Source: Adiantum capillus-veneris (taxonomy: Eukaryota; Streptophyta; Polypodiopsida; Polypodiales; Pteridaceae). Taken from it: a stretch of DNA of 64,000 nt. This document shows positions 33,092 through 49,103 of the stretch, in pieces (position 1 is the first letter of the stretch; the number at the start of each line of letters is the position of its first letter). Where the stretch lies: NCBI GenBank assembly GCA_014529385.2, contig CM043966.1, forward strand, positions 106,591,587-106,655,586, written 5' to 3'. Position numbers and translations under genes: made by a program. Below the pieces are notes generated by a model. That model searched no databases, was not told the DNA's origin, and worked only from the letters and a program-made list of their open reading frames with translations.

Positions 33092-34774
33092 TTTTTCCCT
33101 CGCCTTGCCTTCTCTACATGTAGCCATACCAAGATAGCTCTTTTCTCGCATCAATTTTGCACACAACGGCATGTAGAATCAATTTTGATTGTCTTCAACT
33201 TTCTCTCCAATTATTTTCAAGATCTCTTCCAAGATTTAAAGTACCCCAATTGGAGTTGTGCTCTTCAAGCTATCACCAGTTCTCTGCAGGGTTATAGCTA
33301 TGGCAGCCTAGTAGCAAATTGTGTTCGTGCAGACACATTGGGAGGACATGTATCTATGAATTGTACAGTTGATGTTGAAATTGTGAGTTTTTGATGTTCC
33401 ATCGTGAGAGGGGAGTCCCTTGTCTTCATATGCATTGGTCGGCATGTGTTGTAAATCTGTGCTTTGATGGGGTTTTACTCCTATGTGCTATGGTCCTTTG
33501 GGTGGACGTGTGCTTGTACACTCCCAAGGGAGCATGTGCCGTTTGGTTGGGGTTTACTAAGAGTGGCTTTGGTATACTTTATGGTGATGAGATTGAGGTT
33601 TGAACGCTCTTGGTCTATAAAGCTAGAGAGGCGTCCCACTTTTTCTTTTGCCCAACACCATCTTTATAGATTTGAGCACCTGTTTATTTTAAGAATGGTA
33701 TTGCAGGTGCAAAAGTTTTAGATTTGACACAGGCTATGAGAGCCCTGCTCCCATCTTTGTTTCTTCCTTAAAACTCACAACTTTGGATCCCTCAACATAT
33801 AGGTAAAGGATCTCTCTGAAGAGCTATCAGAAAGACTTCCTCTAATAATGGCTCTAAGATTGGTATGGTCCCTTGATTGACACTATTTCCTATTAAAATA
33901 TGGCTTGATTAGTCTCTAGAAAAATATTTTCTATTCTAATAAACTTACTTGATCTACAAATATAGGCTGTATACTATCACACTATCATGGAGCTTGCATA
34001 AACTAAACCAACAATTAGTGAATGGTAAACATTGCTAGCACACACTCATTGTCTTAGGGTATGGAAAACCTCTCACCACAAAACCCTCTTACAATGAACA
34101 AGAAACTTGGCAATGGAAACACACTAACCACTTTCTCAAGCAAGCTCAAATGATGGAACTTAAAAGATACGAGTCACCTTGCAATCACCAAACCACGTGG
34201 CACAAGTGAAAGGATGGCGATTCTAGAACCAAGACACGCCTTTGAAGCACCAAAACCTTAAGTTGTTGAAAATGGAAGAGCATAAAAAAATAGTGGTTTT
34301 AAATAGAGCACTCACACTCTCTCACTTTGCAATGTATTTACAATGGTTAGAATGAGGTGGATGGTTGAAGTAAGATGGTTGAATGAAGTGATGAAATACT
34401 TGTGATGGTAAAGCTTGAAGAGATTTTGGACTTATTTGTGTAGGTTCTCAAAAATGTCTACATATCCTCTTCTTCTTCTTCTTTTCTTTTTGCGTTGTCA
34501 TCGCCAAGGTTCAATCCCATGATGAAAGTGACGATGTTGGTTGATGAGAATCCCTTAGTTTTTAGAGATTAATCAAGTTTTTACACAATGAATTTTATGT
34601 ATATAGAGAAGAGGTAAAAGGATTTGTGATTTAGAGGTAATAGAGAGAGGCATAGAGATGGTGTTTGTACATGTAGAGCTCATATGAGAGCTATGGAAGT
34701 AAGAGGGGAGGTTAATGGTGAAGAGGGTGAGAGAAACCATGAAAGGTACAGGTTTGAGTGAGGGATGGAGAGGA

Positions 34775-34807
<33 letters not shown>

Positions 34808-36241
34808 GGGAAGTGAGAGAAAACTAGCGTGACTTGTGAGAGAAAGTAGGCAGATTGGGACCCACCAAAAATATCATATCTCACCCGTGGCAGCTCCAAA
34901 AATTATGAAAACATTTGAGGTGATTATTCAGCTTGTAAGCTAAATGTTTAATTTTCGACACATCCTCAAATTTGGAGTGGAGTTGGACACCAAAAATCCC
35001 ACCAAAAAGCCTATTTTTTATGCCTGCAATAGTCTTGTAGTAGTGACCCCCTCCCTTGTTGAATTTGCACATTGCATCCGAGAGTGAGCCCCTCCATGAG
35101 TCATATCATGATACAAAGCATCTAAGTTATCTTCACATCATGCAGGAGGATCATTGGTGAATAAAGAAGTATATACATAGTGGGACTAGTGTATGGACTA
35201 CTCATGGATTTTAGCTCAATGAGCACATGGTGTTAGAATAATGAGTACATAATAAAAAAATATAGAAGAATTATGGATATGAAAAAAGATATTGGAATCA
35301 TATGATATGGTCCTCTCTTATATTATTTTGGGTGAAAGGGAAAAAAGTATGCAAGTAATTGAAAATTATATAATAAAAGTGATTAAGGGAGTAGAAGACG
35401 GTTTTTTCATTTCACAAGGGTGAGGATAAAAATGTGGGGGTGATCTTTATAAAAGAAAATATTTATGAGATTAGAGGATGTACACATTGTAACAAAAATA
35501 TACTTATGGTGCAAGAGGATGAAAGAAGGCATACATACATAGGTCTAATAAAACACACATCTTGGTATAAATATTTAAATAAAATACCAAAATAATTTTA
35601 ATAAAATTCCTTATATTTAGGCCCTATATACAATGAAATATTTACACACAAAAAGGACATAATATAATTTTCTTTTTCTTTTATTAATTTTTTTTGCTCA
35701 ACTAGCCCAGTGACTAGCTAATTGAGGGTTTTTAAGGAGATATTGAGAAAGTCCCTAACTCACAAACACCTATGTACAGTGAAAGGATGAGGATAACCAC
35801 AGTGTTTGAGTGATTTTGATAGGGTGAGGTAGCTCACTATTGTAATTATGGAGAGCCAAAAAGCAGGTATCATTAGCCCTCCCTCAGGATGATGGTACAT
35901 TCATGTACCATCAAAAATCATATTTTCCGATGAGAGTAGTTTCGTGTTTTGTGCCTCAAACAAATCTTCACTTTGTAGCTCTTCTTCACCTTGTCTTACA
36001 CAAACCAAACTACAAGACTTACGTGATGATACATCTTTGTGGCAATGCTCTTGCAAGTCCTTTGGTAGAGTGAGACTCAGGTAGGGCTTTAGTTAATACC
36101 CATTCACCTTCTTAGAGATGATCTTTACCATTCAAGTCCATGAGCTAGTAGTAACTTGAATTGAATTCCTTCTTGACTACATACAGTCCTTGCCATCTAG
36201 TTTCAAACTTGGCATACGATTGTCAAGTCAATTGTCATACC
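33092..36241. other. AT-rich stretch with no recognisable gene
   Basis: No domain-bearing frame was seen on either strand. A GT tract lies at 34777-34804 and a small TTC run near 34463-34480. 35100-35720 is very AT-rich. The 22-bp palindrome GATGGTACATTCATGTACCATC lies at about 35890-35911. The left boundary of the gypsy remnant at 36242 could lie somewhere in 35700-36240. Confidence 0.4.
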
Positions 36242-38030
36242 TTAACACCAGTCCACCTTCTTTGATACCCTTGTCCTTGACCTTCTTATCAAGCTTCTCC
36301 TTTGCTTGCATACTTTCCTCGTGTAGCACTCGTAAGCTGCTTCTCTTTTCCACTCAAGTTTAACTAAGGTAAGAAGTTGATATGCCCATTTTTTTTGGTC
36401 ATCTTGTGCCCCTTTTTCATGAAGCTTCATGGTTGGAATGTTGAGCTCGATAGGTTGCAAGACCTCTTGACCATAGACCCAGTGAAATGGTGTGAAGTTT
36501 TTGGCTTCCCTATATGTGGTTTGATATGCCCACAAGGCACCATCCAAGAACTCATCCCACAACTTTATCTTGTTTTGTACCATCTTTCTAATGATGCCTG
36601 CAATAACGCCATTAGCCTTCTCCACCAAACCATTTGTCTGTTGGTAGTAGGGTGTGCTATGACGATGTAGAATGTGAAGCTCTTCCCAAACTTTTGTGAG
36701 TAAACCCTTCCTGAACTCTGGACCATTATCATAAACAATCTCCAAAGGTGTGCCAAATCTGCAATAAATATTAGTGTAGACAAATTTGCTCATTGTTTTT
36801 CCATTTACCCTTGCCACACTTTGAGCCTCTACACACCTACTCATGTAATCTACAGACACTATAATCTAGAGTTTACCATTTTTTTTGTTCCAAGCAAAGG
36901 ACCCGTAGCATCAATGCCCCACTTTTCAAAGGGTTCATTTGCAAGCACAATTTGCCTTGGATGATGTACCAATCTTCTATTTCCATTTACCTGACAATTG
37001 TGACAGCTTTTACACCAATGCTCAATATCCACATACATGCTTAGCCAAACATACCATGCAAGCAAAATCTTCTTCACAGGTTAACGCTTGGGCAAAATGA
37101 CCACCACATGCCTCTTCATGCAAACCTTTTAGAATGGCTGGAATTTCCTCGATAGTTGGTACTCTTCTGTACACTTGATCCTTCCCGCTTTGATAGAGGG
37201 AGCCTTCTAGGAAGAGACAGGAACTTTCCTTCTTCATGAGTCTCCTCTTTTGAATTTTTGTGAAGTCTTGTGGAAACTCTCCGTCCACAATGTAGCCAAT
37301 AATGGGAGCCAATGACTCCAATCCTTGGTATCTTGGTTGCTTGATAGCTATTGCCACCATGATAACATGCACTTCTTTGTTAACACATGCAACTGCTTTT
37401 TGTGCAAACAAATCAGCATCTGCATTTTGTTTCCTAGGAATATGATATAGTTACAATTCTTCAAACTGATTAAACAACCTATAAATGGCATGAACTTTTA
37501 TCCTTAGGCTTTCATTCTTGCATGCCCAAATGCTTAAAATTTGCTTCACAATGAGAAGTGCATCCCCTTATACCATGAGATGTTGTATACCTTCGCAAGT
37601 GCATATCTTTAAACCATGGAGTAGTGTCATGTTTTGCTTCATTGTTGCTAGTTGAACCTGGTAGATTGACCTCCTCTTTCATGACCACCTCTCCACTTGG
37701 GTTGAGCAACACTAGCCCTCCCCCTGCCTTTCCTGTGGCTCGTCGAAAAGCTCCATCAAAGAACACGGTAAAAGCATTAGGAATACTTTTATGTGGTGGC
37801 AATGGTAGGGTCTTTACTTCAAGCACCTTAATCTCCTTCTCATGTACCCTATAAGTGAAAATTTCTGCCAATTGTGCATGCACACTATCTTTTTACCTTG
37901 AAAGAGTATTGGAACTCTTGCAACTCCATAATCCACTTTGAGATCCAAGTACTAAGATTCATTTGAGATGACACCCAAGGGAATAATTTTTTTTGCAGTG
38001 AGAATTACAAAAGGGTTTGATAGCAAGTAT
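36242..38030 (-). pseudogene. Ty3/gypsy RNase H and integrase, 5' truncated
   Basis: Minus strand, right to left. 38030-37910 holds the tail of the connection region (KWIMELQEFQYSF, one frameshift). RNase H spans 37880-37510: FFDGAFR, GGGLVLLNPSGEVV and STSNNEAKH. Integrase follows: zinc-binding residues near 37110-36960 (HEEACGGHF, CHNCQVNGN), core PFEKWGIDATGP, DNGPEFRKG and a glutamate in TNGLVEKANGV, with the end near 36242. It is interrupted by a stop near 36868 and frame changes. Reverse transcriptase should precede it, but sequence at 38035 switches abruptly to unrelated LTR-like DNA, so the element is truncated there. Confidence 0.85.
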
Positions 38031-38034
38031 GATC

Positions 38035-40440
<2,406 letters not shown>

Positions 40441-40540
40441 GGATCTCTCTACTCTATAATCTCTTGTGTGTGAAAATTATCTCTCTCCATTAAGTAATTT
40501 ACTCAATTACCTACTTAGCTACGTCATATTTACTAACAAC

Positions 40541-40552
40541 TGGTATCAGAGC
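40541..40552 (+). other. Primer-binding site of the copia element
   Basis: TGGTATCAGAGC, the standard 12-nt complement of the initiator tRNA-Met 3' end, two bases after the LTR end at 40538. Confidence 0.9.
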
Positions 40553-40615
40553 AAGGTGTACTCTTAGCTAAATTATCTCAAGGAAAGGATTCCTTGAATT
40601 AAGTGGAAGTAATGG

Positions 40616-41356
40616 TGGAGGAAGGGAAGCTTAAGATCGAGAAGTTCAATGGCAAAAACTACCAACATTGAAAGATGCAGATTGAAGACTATCTCTACCA
40701 GAAGGACCTTTATTTGCCAATAGGCGGTCTTGCAAAGAAGCCCGCAATGATGGCAGATGAAGCATGGATTGTCCTTGATTGAAAGGCACTGGGAACAATC
40801 CGATTAAGCTTGGCGTCAACGGGTGGCCTTTAATGTTTTGGAGATGAAGACCACGAAGGACTTGATGAAGTCACTTGATGGCCTCTACGAGAAACCATCA
40901 ACATCCAATAAGGTATTTCTCATGAAGCGCTTGTTCAATCTAAAGATGGTAGAGAATGGTTCACTTGCAGAACACCTAAATGACCTTAACACCAACATAA
41001 GTCAACTTCGATCAGTGAAAATCAATTTTGATGACAAAGTGCAAGCCCTCCTTATTCTATCTTCTCTATCAGATAGCTAGGACAGTCTTGTGATGGTTGT
41101 AAGTAATTCTATCTCTGGCACAAATACTCTTAAGTTTGATGATGTTGTGGGTGTTCTCCTAAGTGAGAAAATGCGAACGAGAAGCACAGGAGAATCATCA
41201 AGTGTTGCACTGTCACTGAAAACAAGAGGAAGGCCTAAGGAGAGGTTCAAAAACCAAAAGGGTCATGATCGCTCAAGGCAAAGCAAGTCACGCACAAAGT
41301 CAGTTCTTGAATGTTGGAACTCCGACAAGAAGGGCCACACCAAGAAGGATTTCTAG
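40616..41356 (+). pseudogene. copia gag
   Basis: Begins GKLKIEKFNGKNYQH after the primer site, with a stop at the Trp position expected after YQH (about 40669) and another near 40781. The frame changes near 40815, then runs LMKSLDGLYEKPS, MKRLFNLKMVENGSLAEHL and DKVQALLILSSL. One more stop lies at about 41080. It ends with a damaged zinc knuckle CWNSDKKGHTKKDF, where two cysteines are lost. Confidence 0.85.
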
Positions 41357-41449
41357 TTCAAGAAGAAGAAGGAGTCGGAGTCTCTACACAACAAGCCAAC
41401 ATCAGAGGCCAATGTGGCAGGTAAAGTAGAGCAAGATGCTCTAATTCTC

Positions 41450-44344
41450 TCATTAGACAATGTGCCTAATTCCTGGATAGTAGATTCCAGGGCTTCCTTC
41501 CATGCGACACCGCACAATCTAGCATTTCCAAGATTACACCAAAGGTAATTTTCGGTATGTATACTTGGGAGATGATGAATCTTATGAAATTGTGGCAAAG
41601 GTACAGTTTGTGTCAAAACTTCTAACAGAAATGAATGGAAGCTTAAAGATGTTAGGCATGTTCCTTCTCTTCACAAAAATTTGATCTCTACACGACAATT
41701 GTACGATGAAGGTCACAGCATTGCATTCGGAAGCAAACGGTGGAAGATCTCAAAGGGATCTTTGGTGGTTGCCAAGGCACAAACTTGTGTACTATTAGCA
41801 CACAAATTTTCAACTTATGCAATAGCTACAAAAGTCGATAGTGCGGTGTGGCACTATCGGCTTGGGCATATGAGTGTCAAAGGACTGCAAATCCTTCAAA
41901 CAAAGAAGCTTCTACCAGGTTTAAAACAAGTGGACTTAGAGTTCTATGAAGATTGTGTTTATGGTAAACAAAAGAGGGAAAATTTTCAAAAATCAAGAAA
42001 TGAAAGAAAAAACAAAAAAATTGAGTTGGTTCATTCTGATGTTTGGGGTCCTGCAAGTACACCATCACTTGGTGGCTCATTGTACTATGTAGCATTCATA
42101 GACGATGCGACTAGGAAAACATGGGTTTATGTAATGAATAATAAACCCGATGTGTTTTCCATATTTCAAAGGTGGAAAGCCTTTGTGGAGAATGAAAATA
42201 GTACTAAGGTTAAATGCCTTAGATCCGACAATGGAGGCGAATATTGCAGCCAAGCTTTTGTGCTAGAAATGGCATTCGGAGGTAAAAGACAACCCCAAGG
42301 ACACCTCAACAAAGTGGGATTTCAAAAAGGATAAACAGGACAATCATGGAGCAAGCACAAAGCATGCGGCTACATGCAGGCTTATCACTTGAGCTTTGGG
42401 CGGAAGCAATAAGTACGTCTATGTATTTGATCAACCGGTCACCCTCAACGGCATTGGATAGGGGAGTTCCAGAGGAGGCATGGACAGGTAAACCGGTGAA
42501 TTATTCATTCCTCAAAGTGTTTGGGTGTGAGGCTTTCATGCACATAGATAAAAGCCTAAGATCAAAGCTAGATGCAAAGTCTAAAAGATGTTTCTTCATT
42601 GGCTATGGACAAGGTTACTTTGGGTATTGCCTATGGAATCCTGAAGATGGTAAAATCTTTAGAAGTAGGGATGTCATTTTCAACAAACAAAATATGTACA
42701 AAGATCACTGGGAAAGCAAACAACAAAAGAAACAGGTGATGAGTACATGGAGCTTGAGGACGGGGAAGACTCAAGGAGTGCAAACGGTGACAACGTGCAA
42801 CAACTTCAACCAAATGAGGAGCCTCAACCTATTCCCCGAAGATCCACAAGAGCAAGTAGACCTCCAAAAAGGTTTGTTCCTTCCTTCAACCATCTCTTTA
42901 TATTAGATTCTAGAGAGCCAGAACCATACGAAGAAGCTATGCATCACGAATCCAAAGAAGAATGGATGAAGAGCATGCAAGTGGAGATGGACTCATTACA
43001 TCGCAACCAAATATGGGAGTTGGTTGAGTTGCCAAAAGGTAATCAGGCACTTCAAAAAAAATGGGTGTATAAGCTAAAGGAAGAAGAAGGTGGGAAGAAA
43101 AGGTACAAGTCTAGGCTTGTGGTAAAAGGGTTTTCTCAAAAGAAATATATTGACTTCAATGAAATATTTTCTCATGTTGTAAAAATTAACTCAATCAAGC
43201 TTGTCTTAAGCCTTGTGGCTACTCATGATTTACATCTTGAGCAAATGGATGTAGATATGGCATTCCCACACGATGACTTAGAGGAGGAAATTTACATGCT
43301 TTAACCAAAAGGGTATGAAGTAAAAGGTAAGGAGAAAATGGTTTTCAGATTAAAGAAGATCTTGTATGGTTTAAATCAAGCATCAAGACAATGGTACTTG
43401 AAGTTCGATCAATTGATATTGAATCATGGATTCAGAAGTTGCAACTCTAATCATTGTGTCTACACAAAGAATTTGGGAGATGGGAAGTTCATCATCCTAA
43501 TGTTGTATGTTGATGACATGTTGATTGCAAGTTCTAGCATGCAGGGCATCAAAGACCTAAAAAAAGAACTGTCTAAATCTTTTTCAATGAAAGATTTAGG
43601 TGCTTCAAAGACAATACTTGGTATGAAGATATCAAGGGAAAGGACGAAGAAGACAATAAAGCTATCTCAAGAGGATTACATCAAGAAGGAACTAGAAAGG
43701 TTTGCAATGCAAAATGCAAAAATGGTTTCTACACCTTTGGCTGGTCACTTTAAACTAACCAAGGATATGTGTCCAAATACACAAGAGGAGTTAGCCTATA
43801 TGTCTAAAGTTCCATATGATGCAGCGGTAGGTTCTCTTATGTATGTTATGGTTTGGACAAGGCCAGACATTGCACATGCAGTGGGAGTTGTAAGTAGGTT
43901 CATGGAAAACCGAGGTAAAGCACACTCGCAAGCTTTGAAGTGGATACTTAGGTATCTAAAAGGGACAACAACAAATGCTTTGTATTTTGGAGGCACTGAT
44001 ATTTTCTTGCAAGGGTATGCTGATGTAGATATGGCAGTGACAAAGATACTCGAAGGAGCACTATTGGCTATGTCTTCACAATTGGAGGCACAACAGTAAG
44101 CTGGGCTTTAAAGTTGCAGAAAGTGGTCTCACTTTCTACCACGGAAGCAGAGTATGTAGCAATGACAGAGGCAAGCAAAAAAATTATGTGGATTCACAGA
44201 TTCTTAGAAGAGCTTGGATTCAAACAAGACAATTGTGTCTTGTATAGTGATAGCCAGAGTGCTATCCATCTTGCAAAGAATTCAGTCTTTCATTCAAGGA
44301 CAAAGCACATTGAGGTGAGATATCACTTCATACGCACTCTTTAG
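41450..44344 (+). pseudogene. copia pol: protease, integrase, reverse transcriptase, RNase H
   Basis: Protease relic near 41470: WIVDSRASFHATPH (DSG changed to DSR). Integrase 41681-42334: zinc region WHYRLGHMS and CVYGK, core HSDVWGPA and RSDNGGEYCS; 42346-42906 continues it, with a short gap where the catalytic Glu region is damaged. Reverse transcriptase 42747-44099: KKWVYKLKEE, QMDVDMAF, LYGLNQASRQWY and catalytic YVDDM near 43507-43521, with a stop at about 43304. RNase H: GYADVDMA near 44016, a frameshift after it, then [10 protein letters not shown] and [13 protein letters not shown] (44114-44344). Damage is modest, so the insertion is fairly young. Confidence 0.9.
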
Positions 44345-44526
44345 AAGAGGGACAGCTAAAGCTAGGAAAGCTGCATAGAAGTGAAAATCCTACAGACATG
44401 TTTACAAAGGTGGTCAACAAGGAGAAGTTGAGCTTTTTCTCATCTTCAATCGGCATTCAAGAATAAGAAGGCAGGATGGAAAGCACTCACAGGTTTGGTG
44501 TGGAGATCAGTCTCCAGGTGGGAAAT

Positions 44527-45146
44527 TGTTAAGTATGGAGCCTGATTTACCCCTTTTAATTTTCTATATCAAAAATGCACATTTGTAAGGCCCTCATTTT
44601 GAGGAGAAGCCATTGTGCGTGAAGAAAAATCACTCGCCAGAAACAAAGATTTTCATGGCCGGAATATTCCTTTCTGCCGAAATATTATGGCCGGACGGTG
44701 GTTGAAAAGTGGTCGAAAAACAACCGGTCGGTTGGCCGGTTGGCTAGTGGCCGGAAGTCAATGGCCGGTGGCCACTGGTCGAATTTAATGGCCGGTGACC
44801 GATTTCAAAGGAGGACTTGTCTTCTCAAGGGCGGCCACCCATGGGCAGATTGGAGGGTCCGATTTGGACTTATCTACACAAGGGCGACTACACATGGCTA
44901 CCCTCTCTGAGAGGGCACCCCTTTTGGCCTATAAAAGGAGGCCTCTTTTACACACAAAAATAGCTTGTGAAGCATTGTGGTGCATTGTGAAGTTGATGTG
45001 AGGTGGTCAGAGTGAAGCAAGGTGGGAGCTCCAAAAAGCTGTAATTCCTTTGTAATCTACTTCTTGTTTTGAAGTACTAAAGCCATTGAGTGGCTGCTTT
45101 CCCATGGACGTAGCCCACATTGGGTGAACCACGTATATCGTGTGAA

Positions 45147-45225
<79 letters not shown>

Positions 45226-45313
45226 CTATAATCTCTTGTGTGTGAAAATTATCTCTCTCCATTAAGTAATCTACTCAATTATCTACTTAGCTACGTCATA
45301 TTTCTTCATAACA
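44527..45313 (+). repeat. copia 3' LTR (787 bp) with TATA box and GGCCGG-rich U3
   Basis: Starts TGTTAAGTATGG after a purine tract (GGTGGGAAAT) and ends AACA. The U3 part at about 44656-44800 holds about ten TGGCCGG-type words. CCTATAAAAGG near 44930 is a strong TATA box. U5 contains a CT tract (about 45151-45221). The last about 90 bases match the 5' LTR end at 40441-40538. Confidence 0.9.
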
Positions 45314-45417
45314 TTGGCAGCCTTATCAGTATTCTAGCTTTTACTCCTGTGGCATATTAAATGATCAGTTCACATGAGAAAATCATTTGGGAGAATTAGA
45401 TATTATTTTTTATGACA
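45314..45417 (-). repeat. Truncated 3' LTR head of the chromovirus-type element
   Basis: On the minus strand it begins TGTCATAAAAAATAATATC after the purine-rich GATTTCAAGAGAGAGATAA and matches the head of the 5' LTR (52071 leftward) and of the element at 52. It stops at the copia LTR end. The missing rest was not found on the other side of the copia element. Confidence 0.75.
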
Positions 45418-45784
45418 TTATCTCTCTCTTGAAATCATATCCGTCCTCCCCTATGAGGTAGAGAAGATAAAGCCTAGTCATTAGTCTGTTTGGTGGCAGG
45501 TAGAGGATCCCTATTTTACTCTCCGACACCATTCCAGAATGGATGACTAGTCCATTTAGTGCTTGAGAGCCTTAGTTGCCGCAAGCATTTCTGCACATTA
45601 GTCCCTTCAATCTTCCATAGCAGAGTGACAAGCTCTACTTGGTTTTTGGGAGACGTTTTCTCCACAAACATGATCCTAAGCATGCATACTTATTAACATT
45701 TGTGCACAATAAAGAAAAAGAGAGTCTTATAAGACAAAAACTTTGTTCATTTATACATATTTACATTTTCTTACTCTAGGAAAT

Positions 45785-48700
45785 CATTCTAAGCATTGAC
45801 AAGGTTTAGGTTATCCTTTAATTGTATGCCTTGCATCCATCTAGCATCTTCAAAAGGATAATTTTTAACTTGATAAGATATCATCGGATAAACTTACCGC
45901 CTCATAATACATTGTCTTCGTGTTGTCGAAGAATGGACTTGTGCTACAGCATCTCGTCTTGGTCCTCGATCTCCCGTGGGTGTTCATTGATTGCTTCTTG
46001 AGGTGGCTCTCCTTTGTAAGGATTTAATAGGCTCACCTGGAAAGCATTGTGCATGAGCCAATGGTTGGGCAACTTGAGTTGATAGGTCACCTCATTGATT
46101 GGCCTAAGAATGTGAAAGGGGCCATAGTACCTTTTTGCTGATTTATCATATTACTTTTGGTGTCCTATAGGATCCTTGCTCGTCGTGTGCCTTAATCGAG
46201 CCTTCAAAAATTTAAGCAAGACCCAGTCATTTTGTTTACATGTTAGGGCTCTTCTGTGCTTATTAGCAGTAGCCTTTTGCCTTTGCTGAGAGATGGATAT
46301 AGCATCCTTACTCTTTTGGAAAGATTCTTGCAAGTCTCGGCTATATTCATCTACAGAAGCTAAGATCTTCCCATGTACCTTGAGTAGCAAGGGACTTTTT
46401 GATCTTCCCTCTATCACCTCAAAAGATGCTTTTCCCGTGGAAGTATGTACAGTGTTATTGTAGGCATATTCCACTAAGGGTAAGTACTTCTCCCATTGGC
46501 ACTTTTGATCTACTTCTGTGACATAAGCTTTTAGTAGATCAAGAATGGTTAGGTTAGCTATTTCACTTTGGCCATCCGTTTGGGGATGATAGGCCAAGAG
46601 AAGTTTAGCCTTGTACCTAAATTCTCAAAGAGACCCTTCTAGAAATTACTGGTCATTCTAGGATCACTATCCAACACTATGGACATTGGCAAGCCGTGGT
46701 ACTTGAAGATTTGTGATATAAATAGGGTTGCCATTTGATGGGCCTTGATAGTCTTTTTGAGAGGTATGAAATGCACTTGTTTACTATACCTGTCTACTAT
46801 CGTCCATATTTTTCTATTCCCATGGGTAGACTTGGACAATCCAAAGATAAAATCCATGGATATGCTCTCCCATGGTGAATTAGGGATTGGCAAATGTTGA
46901 AGCAGTCCAGGTTACTTCCCTCTATCAAACTTTGTCTTTTGGCATACTACACATTTTGAAACGTACACTTGTATGTTTGCTTTCATGGTAGGCCAATAGA
47001 AATATGTTTCTATCCCTTTTAGGGTCGACTAAATCCCTCTATGCCCCGCGTAAGGAGGAGCATGAGATTCATACATTACTTTCTCACATAGTGAGTTAGT
47101 AACACATAGTCTATTGCCATAGAGAAGATAACCATCTTGTAGGGTAAATGGTTCTTCCTTCTTCCCTAGTGCAAGGGCTGAAATCACATATCTATAATCG
47201 GGATCGATGGTGTACTCATCTATCATAGAAGATACATCATTGTGAGTTGCTATGGATACTGCATTCACTTTCGATCGTCTTGAGAGTGCATCGGCCACTT
47301 GATCATGCTTACTAGCAATGTGAGCAATATGAAAATGAAATTGCGAAAGGAGATTTTCCCACCTCATTTTCTTGTCGGAGAGCTTGGTCTGCGTCATGAA
47401 GTACTTAAGGCTTTGGTGATCTGTTTGCAGAATGAAAGGAGTCCCCAATAAATAGTGCTTCCAGAGTCTAGAGCATGTAGAATTACTAAGAGTTCCTTCT
47501 CATATATGCCTAGATCTTGCTCAACAGGGTCAAGCCTTAGACTTTCATAGGCTATTGCATGCCTTTTTTGGAGCAAAACAACTCCAAGTCAATCACCACA
47601 AGCGTCACATTGGACCTCAAATGTCTTTGAGAGGTTCGGCAGTGTAAGCACAGGTTGAGAGGTAAGCTTCTCTTTAAGCTTTTTGAAAGCATTGTTCTCC
47701 TTGCTGGACCATATTTACCTAACATTTTTCCTTGTTAGGTGATGTAATGGTCCTGCGATTTGTGAGAAATTTTCTATGTATACACACATACCTATAAAGA
47801 TTCTTAGTTCATGCAGATTCCTTGGATTAGACCATCCTTTTATTACCTCTAACTTTGATGGATCCATTTGAATGCCATCTTGAGAGATAATGTGACCTAA
47901 ATACTAAATCTCTTTCAAGAAAAAATCACTTTTCTTTCAATTAATATAAAGTTTATTCTCTAGTAAAACTTGAAATATTACCTAGAGGTGTTGTTTGTGT
48001 TCGTCTAATGAGTTAGAGTAGATAATTACATCATCAAAGAACACTCCAGTAAAGGTTCGGTGAGGCCCGAATAGCTTATCCATCAAGCGGTTAAATGTGG
48101 TTGGTGCATTGGTCAAGCCAAAAGGCATGACAATGTACTTGTAAAGACCAAACGTAGTCGAAATGGGTCTTTACAATGTCTTGATCAACTATCCTTATTT
48201 GATGGTAGCCACTTTTTAGGTCAATCTTACTAAAGTAGGTTGACCCTTGTAGCGTATCAAATAGGTCTTCTACCCATGGAACGGGAAACCTATTCTTGAT
48301 AGTGATCCTATTTAGTGCTCTATAGTCCACACACATCCAATATGTGCCGTCTTTCTTATTTGCACTAATAACACTTGTAAACAAAATGGAGATGAGCTAG
48401 GCCTAACCGTGCCTTTCTCAACCACCTCATGCACTTGCCGCATGATCTCCTCTTGTTGAGCTTGAGAAACTCGATAAGAAGTTTTATTAGTAGGCGGTGA
48501 GCTTCCTGGAAGAAGTTCAATTGCATGGTCGTCATTCCCTCGTTTGGGAGGTAGTTCACAAGGGATGTCGTCAATAAAGACATCTTGGAACCCCTTGAGG
48601 AAATTGGGTAACTCTAGTTCCTTTTGATTGTTTATATTTTCTTTTGCTAAAGCATTAGGTTCATTTTGAGAATCTTTAACAAAAATCATGTGCACGGAAA

Positions 48701-49103
48701 TAGAGCTCTTTATTGACATATTGAAAGCTTGCTTATGTACAAGGGGTATGGTATTACCCAACTCCTTAGCATCTATGTATATATCTTTTCCCCTGAACCT
48801 AAAGTAGATTTGCCTTTCACGAAATTTAACATTGGCAGCCATGCAATCAAACCATGGTGCCCCTAGGACTACATCCTCAAGCTTGAGAGGAGAGATGAAG
48901 AAATACTCCTTGTCCACATAGCTTTGGACACGGAGCCTCAATTTCCCAATCAAGGGAGTAATTGAGTCTTCTTGCCCCTTGAAAGCACCATCGGCAGGTA
49001 GGACATCTCCCATCTCAAAGGATTGGATGCCTAGCTTGGTGGCCAACTCTGTGGATATGAAATTGTGAGTAGAACGCGGGTCAAAGATAATAAAAATCAT
49101 CAT
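45785..49103 (-). pseudogene. Chromovirus-type pol: protease to integrase and chromodomain-like tail
   Basis: Protease from 49103: FDPRSTHNFIS stands where DSGS/DTGS is expected. Reverse transcriptase 48450-47700: SANKKDGTYWMCVDYRALN, FSKIDLKSGYHQIR and catalytic FFDDV near 48040. RNase H 47576-47200: QTDHQSLKYFMTQ and HIASKHDQVADALSRRS. Integrase: zinc residues in YESHAPPYAGHRGI and CVVCQKTK, core WESISMDFIFGL, LDSDPRMTS and the Glu in DGQSEIANLT (46597 leftward); C-terminal [18 protein letters not shown] near 46100. The frame near 45860-45785 reads YPFEDARWMQG, like the end of a chromodomain. Stops at several points, including near 47030 and 46630. Confidence 0.88.

Larger units (their letters stand above)
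40441..45313 (+). mobile_element. Ty1/copia retrotransposon, nearly complete internal region, 5' LTR truncated
   Basis: Seen: a 98-base 5' LTR end (40441-40538), primer-binding site TGGTATCAGAGC (40541-40552), gag, protease, integrase, reverse transcriptase and RNase H in copia order, a purine-rich tract before 44527, and a full 3' LTR (44527-45313). The LTR ends agree (CTCTATAATCTCTTGTG... to AACA). The 5' LTR lacks everything upstream of its CT tract, so 5' truncation or recombination at that tract is likely. Frameshifts and stops in gag and pol make it inactive. Its 3' end directly abuts a truncated gypsy LTR. Confidence 0.9.

Noticed and set aside
33391-33721. Overlapping plus-strand frames with Cys/Trp-rich text
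   Set aside because: No domain, frames overlap each other and composition is that of random AT/GT-rich DNA.
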